A DNA stretch of 64,000 nt from Streptomyces sp. RPA4-2 (lineage in GTDB: Bacteria > Actinomycetota > Actinomycetes > Streptomycetales > Streptomycetaceae). The notes beneath the pieces were generated by a model. That model worked only from the letters and a program-made list of their open reading frames with translations. It was not told the DNA's origin and made no database searches. Shown piece after piece: positions 43,093 to 51,281 of this stretch. The DNA is taken from assembly GCF_012273515.2 (NCBI RefSeq), contig NZ_CP050975.2, forward strand, positions 6,634,001-6,698,000. Reading direction: 5' to 3'. Position 1 is the stretch's first letter; each line of letters begins with the position of its first letter. A program made the position numbers and the translations under genes.

Positions 43093-43716
43093 ATGGTTAC
43101 TTCGCGTTGGACGGCCGCCCCCGCTCAGGCGGCCTCCCTGCGCCGACGCGGTGCTGTGCTCGAACGCGCGATCCTCGATGCCGCACTGGAGCAGCTCAGT
43201 ACGGTCGGCTGGAGCGGCCTCACCATGGAGGGTGTCGCCGCGCGGGCCCAGACCGGAAAGGCGGCGGTCTACCGCCGCTGGCCCTCCAAGGAGGACCTTG
43301 TCGCGGACGCGCTGAAGGCCGGGTTGCCGAGTCTGGCCGACGCCCCCGACCTGGGGAGTGTCCGGGAGGACCTGCTGGAGCTGTGCCGGCTGGTGCGGGA
43401 GGCGATGTACTCGCAACCCGGATTCGCACTCCGATCGGTACTTCACGAATGCGACGTTGCGCAGGCCGAGCGCTTCCACAGCGTGATTCTCGGCGGGGTC
43501 ATCGAGCCGACGACGCACCTGCTGCAAGACATCGTCCGCCGGGGAATCGAGCGGGGAGAAGTGCGTCCGGACGCCGCGAACCCCTACGTCTTCGACGCCA
43601 TTCCGGCGATGATGATGTACCGCTCCAAGGTGTGCGCGAGCGAATGGGGCGAGCGGGATCTGGAGGAGATGATCGACCAGCTGATGGTTCCGCTGCTACG
43701 GCGCGACGGTGCCTGA
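43093..43716 (+). CDS. TetR/AcrR-family transcriptional regulator
   Basis: The protein is 207 aa with GGAG eight bases upstream of the ATG. The helix-turn-helix runs LERAILDAALEQLSTVGWSG to KAAVYRRWPSKEDLVADAL. A TetR_C_11-like ligand domain follows. It is divergent from the DHA2 exporter gene; the two operators in between explain control of both. Its inducer is probably a substrate of the pump (inference). Confidence 0.94.
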   Translation: MVTSRWTAAPAQAASLRRRGAVLERAILDAALEQLSTVGWSGLTMEGVAARAQTGKAAVYRRWPSKEDLVADALKAGLPSLADAPDLGSVREDLLELCRLVREAMYSQPGFALRSVLHECDVAQAERFHSVILGGVIEPTTHLLQDIVRRGIERGEVRPDAANPYVFDAIPAMMMYRSKVCASEWGERDLEEMIDQLMVPLLRRDGA

Positions 43717-43798
43717 ACCGGGTCGGAGGCGGGGCCCTGGCCGCCGCGGGAAACCCTGGTGTCGCGAGGGGCTCCGGGCGGCGTAGGCTGAGGTCGCC

Positions 43799-44500
43799 AT
43801 GCCGTACGAACCACCCACCCACACTGTCGAGCGCTCCCTCCGCGCCACGACCGGAGCGAAGACCATCGCCGGTGTCGACGAGGTGGGCCGCGGTGCATGG
43901 GCCGGCCCGGTCACCGTCTGTGCCGCGGTCACGGGTCTGCGCCGTCCCCCCGAAGGTCTCACCGACTCCAAGCTCCTCACCGTCAAGCGGCGAACCGCCT
44001 TGGCCGTGGAGTTGGAGAAGTGGGTGACGTCGTACGCCCTGGGGCATTCCTCTCCTGAGGAGATCGACGAACTGGGGATGACGGCGGCCCTGCGCCTCGC
44101 GGCGGTGCGGGCCCTGGAGGCCTTGCCCGTCCGGCCCGACGCGGTCATCCTCGATGGGAAGCACGACTACCTCGGGTCGCCGTGGCGGGTCCGCACGGTG
44201 ATCAAGGGTGACCAGTCCTGCGTGGCCGTCGCGGCGGCCTCGGTGATCGCCAAGGTTCAGCGCGACAAAATGATGGCCGAACTGGGTGTCGACCATGCAG
44301 ACTTCGCCTTTGCGGCCAACGCCGGGTATCCGTCTCCCGTGCACAAGGCCGCACTGGCGGAGCGGGGCCCCACCCCGTACCACCGGCTGACATGGGCGTA
44401 TCTTGATGCGCTGCCCCAGTGGCGGCACCTCAAGAAGGTCCGCAGCTGGGCGGACGGAAGCGGTCCGGAGATCGAGGGTCAGCTCGGCTTCGATTTCTGA
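43799..44500 (+). CDS. rnhB: Ribonuclease HII
   Basis: The protein is 233 aa. It cleaves RNA in RNA-DNA hybrids and at single ribonucleotides. The metal-binding acidic residues are in [28 protein letters not shown] and [20 protein letters not shown]. The opening motif is unusual: AWAGP replaces the common PLAGP. A -10-like TAGGCT (43784-43789) lies nine bases before the ATG, so the transcript is probably leaderless or nearly so. Confidence 0.96.
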   Translation: MPYEPPTHTVERSLRATTGAKTIAGVDEVGRGAWAGPVTVCAAVTGLRRPPEGLTDSKLLTVKRRTALAVELEKWVTSYALGHSSPEEIDELGMTAALRLAAVRALEALPVRPDAVILDGKHDYLGSPWRVRTVIKGDQSCVAVAAASVIAKVQRDKMMAELGVDHADFAFAANAGYPSPVHKAALAERGPTPYHRLTWAYLDALPQWRHLKKVRSWADGSGPEIEGQLGFDF

Positions 44501-44568
44501 CGGTTCCGCTCGCACTCATGTGCCACCCGCCGACGCGAGTCGCATCGGCGTTTGATAAAAATCAGCTC

Positions 44569-45192
44569 ATGCCTCTCATTCCCGAGGAGCCTCAGATTCA
44601 CGAGAGTGCCCAGGGTCCCCGCGCGACTCCGGCCAGTGGCCGTACCGCGCCGACCCCTCGTCCCGTACCCGGTCCCCGTCCCGTGGCTCCGCCGCGTCCC
44701 GGACGTCCGGGACCTGTCAGGCCGATGCCGGCCCAACGCACCCCGCGCGAGCCGGTCGTGGCCGCGCCGGGGTCGTCCGTCCCGGCGGCCGCACCCGCTG
44801 CCGCCACCCCGAAGATCCAGCTGATCCCGGCCTCGGCCGAGGGTGCGCTGGACGCCGCCGAAGAAGCGGTCGATCTGCTGTTGGAGTCGGGCCGTGCCCC
44901 CGGTGAGGTGCTGGTGATCACCACCGGCCAACCGCACCCGTGGGCCGCGCACGAGCTCTCCTTCGGCGAGACCGCCTACTGGGCGCAGCTCGACGCGGGC
45001 GACGACGTGTTCTACGCCGATGCCTCCGTCGTGGGCCGGGCCAAGTCCCGTCCCGTCGTCGTGGTCGCCGTCAACGGCGGTTCCGACACTGTCGCCACCG
45101 CTCTGCCCCTGGCCCTCGGCCGGGCCGGCACCCTGCTGATCGTCTGCGGTGACCCGCAGCAGATCAACTCGGTTCTGGGCGCCGGAGTCTGA
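44569..45192 (+). CDS. Pro-rich protein with a helicase-C-terminus-like domain, function unknown
   Basis: The protein is 207 aa. Residues 10-85 are rich in Pro, Arg, Ala and Gly and probably disordered. The folded part (about 88-207) starts IQLIPASAEGALDAAEEAVD and continues EVLVITTGQPHPWAAHELSF and SRPVVVVAVNGGSDT. The pattern loosely resembles the C-terminal lobe of UvrD-type helicases but lacks all ATPase motifs, so it cannot be a helicase. It lies 68 bases after rnhB in the same direction and is followed at once by a terminator. Confidence 0.7.
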   Translation: MPLIPEEPQIHESAQGPRATPASGRTAPTPRPVPGPRPVAPPRPGRPGPVRPMPAQRTPREPVVAAPGSSVPAAAPAAATPKIQLIPASAEGALDAAEEAVDLLLESGRAPGEVLVITTGQPHPWAAHELSFGETAYWAQLDAGDDVFYADASVVGRAKSRPVVVVAVNGGSDTVATALPLALGRAGTLLIVCGDPQQINSVLGAGV

Positions 45193-45193
45193 A

Positions 45194-45230
45194 CGAGTCC
45201 CGGACGCCGTCCGAGGCCGTCCGGGACTCG
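45194..45230 (+). terminator. Terminator hairpin
   Basis: A 13-bp perfect stem (CGAGTCCCGGACG with its complement, 45194-45206 and 45218-45230) and an 11-base loop, starting one base after the preceding stop codon. Confidence 0.85.
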
Positions 45231-45472
45231 CTCGGAGCCGCCGCCCCGTGGTGAGTCGGCGTGGTGACGTACGCGAGGTGATCGTTTCGGCGTGCCCGCG
45301 GATCACTGTGTGCGCCGCGGTCGTGCCGCGACCGCGGTGACGGCTCCTCGGACACCTTTCGTCGTGGTTCCGCAGGTCGCTGCGGGCGGCGGGGCGTGGG
45401 CCGTGGTCCCGGGGCCGTGTCCTGCGCGGGGTTCCCGAGCGGGAGTGCCCGACTCGTCGGTTCCCAGGTTCG

Positions 45473-45521
45473 GGTGCCGGTGCCGGTGCCGGTGCCGGTG
45501 CCGGTGCCGGGTGCCGGGTGC
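45473..45521. repeat. GGTGCC hexanucleotide microsatellite
   Basis: Six perfect GGTGCC units (45473-45508) are followed by two GGGTGC variants. It is intergenic. Confidence 0.9.
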
Positions 45522-46051
45522 GCCGGGAGTGGGTTCGGGCGTCGGGTCCGGGTGTGGGTTCGGCTGTCGAGTGCGGGGTGTCGGCTACGGAGCGCTCACT
45601 GGCGTACGCCGTATTCGTACGGCTCCGAAGACCGGCGCAGGCCCGTGGAGCGCCTCGTCGACGGGGTGCCCCGTGCGTGCCGGTGCCGCTGCTGTGTCGA
45701 CGGGTGGCGGATGGCGGATGGCGGGCTGAGGTCCACCGAAGCGAGTCCGCGCGCGGGGTCGCCGTAGGTGACTGCTCGCGGAGGCGGCCTGTCTGTCGCG
45801 GGCCTGTGGTTGGTGGACCCTCCGGTATCAGGTGCGGCTGATCGACAACGCCGCGGTCGACGATCGACGATGTTGTGGTCGGCGGACGAACCGTCGGCGG
45901 GCCCGCCCGCTCCCAGGCGGCCGTCTGGACGTCCCGAGCCGCTCCGAACTGGCCGATTCATGTATCGCCGAGGCGGTCCGCGCTGGCCGATCGACCTACC
46001 CGCCGCCGGTGGTGGCGTGGCCGAGGACCAGCGTGGAACGAGGCCTTGCAA

Positions 46052-46687
46052 TCAGCGGGCGGCCGCCCGCCGCAACACCTCCGAGGCGACGCCTCCGGTG
46101 CGCGGCAGCGGTGGCGGTGCTTCGGACATCGCGAAGGACTCCGGTGGTGAGTCCGCGTTCGGACGACGTCCACCCCGGCCCTCGCCGAGAACCTGCCAGC
46201 CGTCGTGCGTCAGCGTGATGTACGCCCCGCAGCGCAGCCCGTGCAAGGTGCACGCGTCACGCAGCCCCCACATCCACGCCCCGTCCTCCTGTGTCCAACG
46301 CGCGTCGCCCTCGCGGCAGTAGAGCAGGACCGCCGTACGAACCGGGGTGCGCCGCCGCAGGTCGTGCGGGATGACCCGGCGCAGCTGCGCGAGCAGGGCG
46401 TTGCGGAACATCCAGCCGTCGGCCGGAGTCGGCCGCCGGATGAACGAGGCGCTCGCGCTCAGCCGCTCGTCCGCGTCGAGGACGGCCACGATCGCTGTCG
46501 CCGGTCTGGGCCGGTGCCGAGCGTGCAGACCACTGACGACCTCACGGGGATTGCGCAGAAGCGGAATGCCCGCGGCTGCCCATTCGGCGGGTTCGAGCAT
46601 GCGGGTCAGTGGGTTGGCGGAAGCGGCGGACAGATCGGCAGACGTCGACATGGATGCCGCCGAGGACGGAGCGAATCCGAAGGTCAC
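46052..46687 (-). CDS. Conserved hypothetical protein
   Basis: I chose the GTG at 46687 (211 aa) with GAAGGGAGG just upstream; an ATG at 46651 is an alternative. The core contains EWAAAGIPLLRNPREVVSGL, TAIVAVLDADERLSASASFI and TAVLLYCREGDARWTQEDGA, suggesting a mixed alpha/beta domain. From memory the arrangement faintly recalls JAB/RadC-like or stress proteins, but no metal-binding motif is present. The upstream 220 bases contain an AT-rich patch around 46845-46885. Function unknown. Confidence 0.7.
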   Translation of the reverse strand: MTFGFAPSSAASMSTSADLSAASANPLTRMLEPAEWAAAGIPLLRNPREVVSGLHARHRPRPATAIVAVLDADERLSASASFIRRPTPADGWMFRNALLAQLRRVIPHDLRRRTPVRTAVLLYCREGDARWTQEDGAWMWGLRDACTLHGLRCGAYITLTHDGWQVLGEGRGGRRPNADSPPESFAMSEAPPPLPRTGGVASEVLRRAAAR

Positions 46688-46910
46688 GATCCTCCCTTCG
46701 GCTACGCGCCCACACTGCGGGCGGGGTCGGACTTGGGGGAGCGCACGTCGCGGCAGAGCCCTACCGGACCACGGGCGAGCCGTGCGGGGAGCGGACTTCA
46801 ATTCTTCCTGTCGAACTTGGTTGCGGCAACGAGCAATTGGGGCCACCGACCGAATTCTTGCTATACGCCGTTTATATCCTTGCCCACTGTTCTTGATGAC
46901 GACACGTGGT

Positions 46911-49091
46911 TCACGCCTGTACGGCCAGGACCAGCGGCAACACTCCCTGTGCCCCGGACCGGCGGAGCAGTCGCGCGGCCACCGCGAGCGTCCATCCGGT
47001 CTCCGTCGCGTCGTCCACGAGCAGCACCGGGCCGGCCGCCGCTCTCAGTGCCTCGGCCAGTGAGGGAGGCACCGACAGTGCGCCGTCGAGAGCCTTCAGA
47101 CGCTGGGCGCTGTTGCTCCGCGAGAGCTGCGAGGCCTCGCCGACATACTCCACGGACCCCAGCAGCGGCAGTCGGCCGATCTCCGCGATCCGTGCGCCCA
47201 GCGACTGGATCAGTTGCGGACGCGTGCGTGAGGCCATGGTGACGACGCCCACGGGTCGTGGCTGCGCGTCGGGCCGTCCCGATGCCCAGCCGCCCGGCCC
47301 CTTCGCCCAGTCGGTCAGCACACCGACCACGGCCTTCGCCACATCGTCCGGCACGGGTCCGTCGGAGGCCTGGCGGGCGAGCAGGGGGCGCAGGCGGTTG
47401 CCCCAGCCGATGTCCGAGAGCCGTCCCAGGGCACGCCCCGCCGCGGCCTGTTCGCCGGCCGGGATACGGCCCTTCAGATCGACGCCGACCGCCGGCAGGC
47501 CCGTCGGCCACATCTTGCGCGGCTCGACGTCGACCCCCGCGCGGCTCAGCTCGCCGGTCGCGGCGTCGAGTGCCGACGAGGAGACGGAAGCCTCGAACCG
47601 GGCTCCCGCACAGGTGTCGCAGCGTCCGCACGGCGCGGCCCGCTCGTCGTCCAGCTGCCGCCGCAGGAACTCCATCCGGCAGCCGGTCGTCGAGACGTAG
47701 TCGCGCATCGCCTGCTGCTCTGTGGCCCGCTGTTTGGCCACCCACGCGTAGCGCTCGCTGTCGTACGTCCAGGGAACGCCGGTGGAGATCCAGCCGCCCT
47801 GGACGCGTCGTACCGCTCCGTCCACGTCGAGCACCTTGAGCATCGTCTCCAGACGGGACCGGCGCAGCTCCACCAGGGGTTCGAGGGCGGGCAGCGAGAG
47901 CGGCCTGTCGGCGCGTGCCAGGACGTCCAGGGTGCGGCGCACCTGCTCTTCCGGAGGGAAGGCGATCGACGCGAAGTACTGCCAGATCGCCTGGTCCTCC
48001 TTCCCCGGCAGCAGGAGTACTTCGGCGTGCTTCACGCCGCGGCCCGCACGTCCCACCTGCTGGTAGTACGCGATGGGAGAAGACGGGGAGCCCAGGTGCA
48101 CCACGAATCCCAGGTCGGGCTTGTCGAAACCCATGCCCAGAGCCGACGTGGCGACCAGGGCCTTGACCCGGTTGGCGAGCAGGTCCTCCTCGGCCTGCTG
48201 GCGGTCCGCGTTCTCCGTTTTCCCGGTGTACGACGCCACCGTGTGGCCGGCCTGGCGGAGGAAAGCGGTGACCTCCTCGGCCGCGGCCACGGTGAGCGTG
48301 TAGATGATGCCGGAACCCGGCAGGTCGTCCAGGCGTTCGCCGAGCCAGGCCATCCGGTGGGCCGCGTCCGGCAACTGCAGCACGCCGAGACTCAGGCTCT
48401 CCCGGTCCAGCGGTCCGCGCAGGACGAGCGCGTCCGTGCTCGCACCGGTGCCCAGTTGCTCGGCCACATCCGCGGTCACGCGCGCGTTGGCCGTCGCCGT
48501 GGTGGCCAGGACCGGGACGCCGGGCGGGAGATCGGCGAGCATCGTGCGCAGTCTGCGGTAGTCCGGCCGGAAGTCGTGCCCCCAGTCGGAGATGCAGTGG
48601 GCCTCGTCGACCACGAGCAGGCCGGTCGCCGCCGCCAGCTTGGGCAGCACCTGATCGCGGAAGTCCGGATTGTTGAGCCGCTCGGGACTCACCAGGAGTA
48701 CGTCGACCTCGCTCGCGGCCACCTCGGCCTGGATGGTCTCCCACTCCTCCGTGTTGGACGAGTTGATGCTGCGCGCGCGGATGCCGGCACGGGCCGCCGC
48801 CTCCACCTGGTTGCGCATCAGGGCGAGGAGCGGGGAGACGATGACGGTGGGCCCGGCACCCCGCTCGCGCAGCAGCGCGGTCGCGACGAAGTACACCGCC
48901 GACTTGCCCCAGCCGGTGCGCTGCACGACCAGCGCTCTGCGCTTGTCGGCCACCAGGGCCTCGATGGCGCGCCACTGGTCCTCGCGCAACCGGGCCTCGC
49001 CCGCCGGGGCGCCGACGAGGCGGGCGAGTACGGCATCGGCCGCGATGCGCAGGTCTTCGCCGGACGTGGGTCGCGGGTCTTCGTTGCTCAT
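46911..49091 (-). CDS. RecQ-family helicase fused to a phosphoribosyltransferase-like domain
   Basis: The protein is 726 aa from the ATG at 49091. The RecQ ATPase part (about 30-370) has [44 protein letters not shown] and QVGRAGRG. A zinc-binding segment follows ([19 protein letters not shown]). The last about 170 residues form a phosphoribosyltransferase-like fold ending with the PRPP-loop-like [18 protein letters not shown]. RecQ helicases unwind 3'-to-5'. The fused domain may sense or make a nucleotide. The fusion seems typical of actinobacteria, as I recall. Confidence 0.88.
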   Translation of the reverse strand: MSNEDPRPTSGEDLRIAADAVLARLVGAPAGEARLREDQWRAIEALVADKRRALVVQRTGWGKSAVYFVATALLRERGAGPTVIVSPLLALMRNQVEAAARAGIRARSINSSNTEEWETIQAEVAASEVDVLLVSPERLNNPDFRDQVLPKLAAATGLLVVDEAHCISDWGHDFRPDYRRLRTMLADLPPGVPVLATTATANARVTADVAEQLGTGASTDALVLRGPLDRESLSLGVLQLPDAAHRMAWLGERLDDLPGSGIIYTLTVAAAEEVTAFLRQAGHTVASYTGKTENADRQQAEEDLLANRVKALVATSALGMGFDKPDLGFVVHLGSPSSPIAYYQQVGRAGRGVKHAEVLLLPGKEDQAIWQYFASIAFPPEEQVRRTLDVLARADRPLSLPALEPLVELRRSRLETMLKVLDVDGAVRRVQGGWISTGVPWTYDSERYAWVAKQRATEQQAMRDYVSTTGCRMEFLRRQLDDERAAPCGRCDTCAGARFEASVSSSALDAATGELSRAGVDVEPRKMWPTGLPAVGVDLKGRIPAGEQAAAGRALGRLSDIGWGNRLRPLLARQASDGPVPDDVAKAVVGVLTDWAKGPGGWASGRPDAQPRPVGVVTMASRTRPQLIQSLGARIAEIGRLPLLGSVEYVGEASQLSRSNSAQRLKALDGALSVPPSLAEALRAAAGPVLLVDDATETGWTLAVAARLLRRSGAQGVLPLVLAVQA

Positions 49092-49224
49092 GGCCCCATG
49101 CAACCCGATGAGTCGGACATCGCGCGAATGAGGCCACCGCGTTGTGGACAACTTGTGTCGTGCCCATGGTCATGGTTATCCACAGGTCGAAGCGGGATTT
49201 CGTGATCCGCGGGATGGTCACGGC

Positions 49225-50865
49225 ATGACGAATCACAGCGAATCGGCCGGTGCGTCCGGCGACAGTGACATCAGCGGGCGCGGTGGGCACGGGGGAGAAG
49301 ACGTGCACGGCGGACGCGATGACGGCGGTGCGCGCGGAGGACATGACGAGTGCGGGGCCCGCGGCACGCGCAGCGGACAGTGGAAGAAGAGGCCAGGGCA
49401 CGACGGACGCGATCTGCCCGGCGGGCACCAGGTCACCCTGCGGACACCGGCCGAGCTGGCGGACGCCCTGCCGTACCTGCTCGGGTACCGGCCGGAGGAC
49501 AGCATCGTGCTCGCCGCCCTGCACGACGGGGAGAGGCGGGGCCGCTTCGGCGGGCGGGCGCGGCTCGGCATCCCGGCCCAGGCGGACGACTGGCCGTCCG
49601 TGGCCGAGCAGCTGGCGCACGGGCTGGTGAAGGGGAGTGAGCGCAGAGGCGCCCGGCCGGGGAGCATGGTCGCGTACCTCTGCCAGGAGCCCGGGAGCGG
49701 CGAGTCGGGCCGGGACGTCATGGAGCGCCTGCGCCCGCTCGCCCAGTTGCTGCGGACGGCCTGCGGCCGCCTGGACGTGCCGGTGATCGAGGCCCTCTGC
49801 ATCTCCGACGGCCGCTTCTGGTCGTACTGCTGCCCAGGTCAGGGATGCTGCCCATCCGACGGAGAGGCGATGGGACTGCCCGGCACCTCCGTCCTCGCCG
49901 CCGCGGCGACCTACGCGGGCCTCCAGGTACGCGGAACTCTCCGAGAGCTCACGGCTCGCCTCATCCCTTGGGAGCGCGGGGCCGCCGTGGATCAGGAGGT
50001 GGCGCTCGACGCGGCGAACAGGGCTCTGATCCCCAGGATCCTGGACGACGAGAGCCGCGCGGCCCTGTCCGAGGAGACACTCGGACAGGCGCGACGGCTC
50101 CTGAAGCGGTTCGCGGACGCTCCGCCCGTCTCCGGTGTCCGTCCGGCCGACCTCCGCGACGACGGACTCCTGGAAGTCGAGGAGGCCGCCACCTTGATCC
50201 TCGGCCTTCAGGACCGTACGACCCGTGACCGCGCCGCCGCGTGGATGGAGGGCGACGAGGCCGGCCCGGCCCTGCGCCTCTGGCGAGCGCTGGCTCGCCG
50301 CTGCGTCGGCTCCTACGGCGAGCACGCCGCGGCTCCTCTCGCCCTCGCCGGATGGGTCGCCTGGTCGAGCGGTGACGAACTGGAGGCTCGAGAGGCCCTG
50401 GCCATGGCGCTGGGCGCCGATCCCGACTACCTCTTCGCGCGCCTTCTGCATCAGGCCTGCAACGAGGGACTGGACCCCGAGTCGATCCGCCGTTGCCTTC
50501 GCGCGGAACGCACCGGCCGGCCGGGGGCGGACGCGGCACGGACGTCGGGAGCCGACCGCGCGGCACCGCTCGGAGCCGAGGAGCCGCCACCGGCCCCAGG
50601 AGCATCGACTCCTGCCCGATCGTCCGACGTCACGGCGCAGCCCGCCGGGGCGGCTGGCCGTCGTCGGCGCAGGGCGCGACCGGCGGGGAGCGGCGGGACG
50701 CGTGTGAGCCGCCGCTCTCCCGGGGCGCGCGGTCTCCCCGTGCTCCGGCCCGCCGAGGACACCTCGCCCACCGGGGAAGAACCGGGGCGTGCGTTCGGGC
50801 GGACGACCGATCGGGCGAGGGCTCGCCGCGAGGGTGGTCGCCAGGATGCGGGGGAGGCGACATGA
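49225..50865 (+). CDS. DUF4192 domain-containing protein
   Basis: The protein is 546 aa from the ATG at 49225. A Gly/Asp/His-rich N-terminus of about 65 residues leads into the DUF4192 core, which starts VTLRTPAELADALPYLLGYR and contains PEDSIVLAALHDGERRGRFG and the family signature EALCISDGRFWSYCCPGQGCC. The core ends near residue 440; the tail is Ala/Arg/Gly-rich and disordered. Function unknown across the family. It is divergent from the RecQ-like gene (133 bases between starts). The stop codon overlaps a possible 56-aa ORF. Confidence 0.85.
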   Translation: MTNHSESAGASGDSDISGRGGHGGEDVHGGRDDGGARGGHDECGARGTRSGQWKKRPGHDGRDLPGGHQVTLRTPAELADALPYLLGYRPEDSIVLAALHDGERRGRFGGRARLGIPAQADDWPSVAEQLAHGLVKGSERRGARPGSMVAYLCQEPGSGESGRDVMERLRPLAQLLRTACGRLDVPVIEALCISDGRFWSYCCPGQGCCPSDGEAMGLPGTSVLAAAATYAGLQVRGTLRELTARLIPWERGAAVDQEVALDAANRALIPRILDDESRAALSEETLGQARRLLKRFADAPPVSGVRPADLRDDGLLEVEEAATLILGLQDRTTRDRAAAWMEGDEAGPALRLWRALARRCVGSYGEHAAAPLALAGWVAWSSGDELEAREALAMALGADPDYLFARLLHQACNEGLDPESIRRCLRAERTGRPGADAARTSGADRAAPLGAEEPPPAPGASTPARSSDVTAQPAGAAGRRRRRARPAGSGGTRVSRRSPGARGLPVLRPAEDTSPTGEEPGRAFGRTTDRARARREGGRQDAGEAT

Positions 50866-51032
50866 GCAGTCGCTTCCCCCGAGTACCTGGAGGCAGCAAG
50901 GCACGCGTACTCGTGTTCACCCGGCGAATCCCCGGCGTGTCCCGTCGGCCCGTCGGCCTTCCCGTCACGGATGGCCGTGCGTCCCGCCGCCATTCGGTCG
51001 GCTTCCGGCATCGAGGGCGTGACCCGGAGTAG
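50862..51032 (+). CDS. Candidate small ORF (56 aa), ATGA-coupled to the DUF4192 gene
   Basis: The ATG at 50862 overlaps the DUF4192 stop (TGA at 50863-50865) and GGGGGAGG lies about five bases upstream. The predicted peptide is very basic and starts MSSRFPRVPGGSKARV. Its third-position GC is lower than in neighbours, so it may be non-coding or decaying. No homologue is recognised. Confidence 0.35.
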   Translation: MSSRFPRVPGGSKARVLVFTRRIPGVSRRPVGLPVTDGRASRRHSVGFRHRGRDPE

Positions 51033-51158
51033 GGCCGTTCCGTTCACCTGTGTGGCGGTACCCGCGGCCGGGCCGCGCCGCCGAACGCCCCCGACCCTCC
51101 GGAGTCCCCGACCCGGCGCCGAACGCGCCCGCAGCGCACCGAGCGCGGAGGAAGCCGC

Positions 51159-51281
51159 ATGCCCATGCCCAACCCGCCCTCCGAATCCGACGGCGACGTC
51201 CCGCCGTCGCGCGACCCCGCGCGACACCTCAACCGCCGAGGCGGTTCGGCACCCCGTTCGCAGGAGTGGAGACCGCATTGA
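51159..51281 (+). CDS. Candidate small ORF (40 aa) coupled to the debranching-like gene
   Basis: The ATG at 51159 has a perfect GGAGG seven bases upstream. The 40-aa product starts MPMPNPPSESDGDVPPSRDP. Its TGA stop (51279-51281) overlaps the TTG start of the next gene (51278-51280), the signature of translational coupling. It may be a leader peptide or a small accessory protein. No family is recognised. Confidence 0.45.
   Translation: MPMPNPPSESDGDVPPSRDPARHLNRRGGSAPRSQEWRPH

Larger units (their letters stand above)
45193..46051. other. Long gene-poor region with terminator and microsatellite
   Basis: These 859 bases hold a terminator at 45194-45230 and a GGTGCC hexanucleotide array at 45473-45521. 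ORFs here on either strand lack consistent codon bias and ribosome-binding sites. I see no convincing gene. Confidence 0.6.

Noticed and set aside
45768..46322. A 184-codon plus-strand ORF overlapping the end of the 211-aa gene
   Set aside because: Arg/Pro/Ser-rich translation, no ribosome-binding site and antisense to a better gene.
46861..50904. A 1347-codon open frame on the minus strand across the RecQ-like gene and beyond
   Set aside because: It is a different frame of high-GC DNA, overlaps the real RecQ-like and DUF4192 genes, and has no domain.
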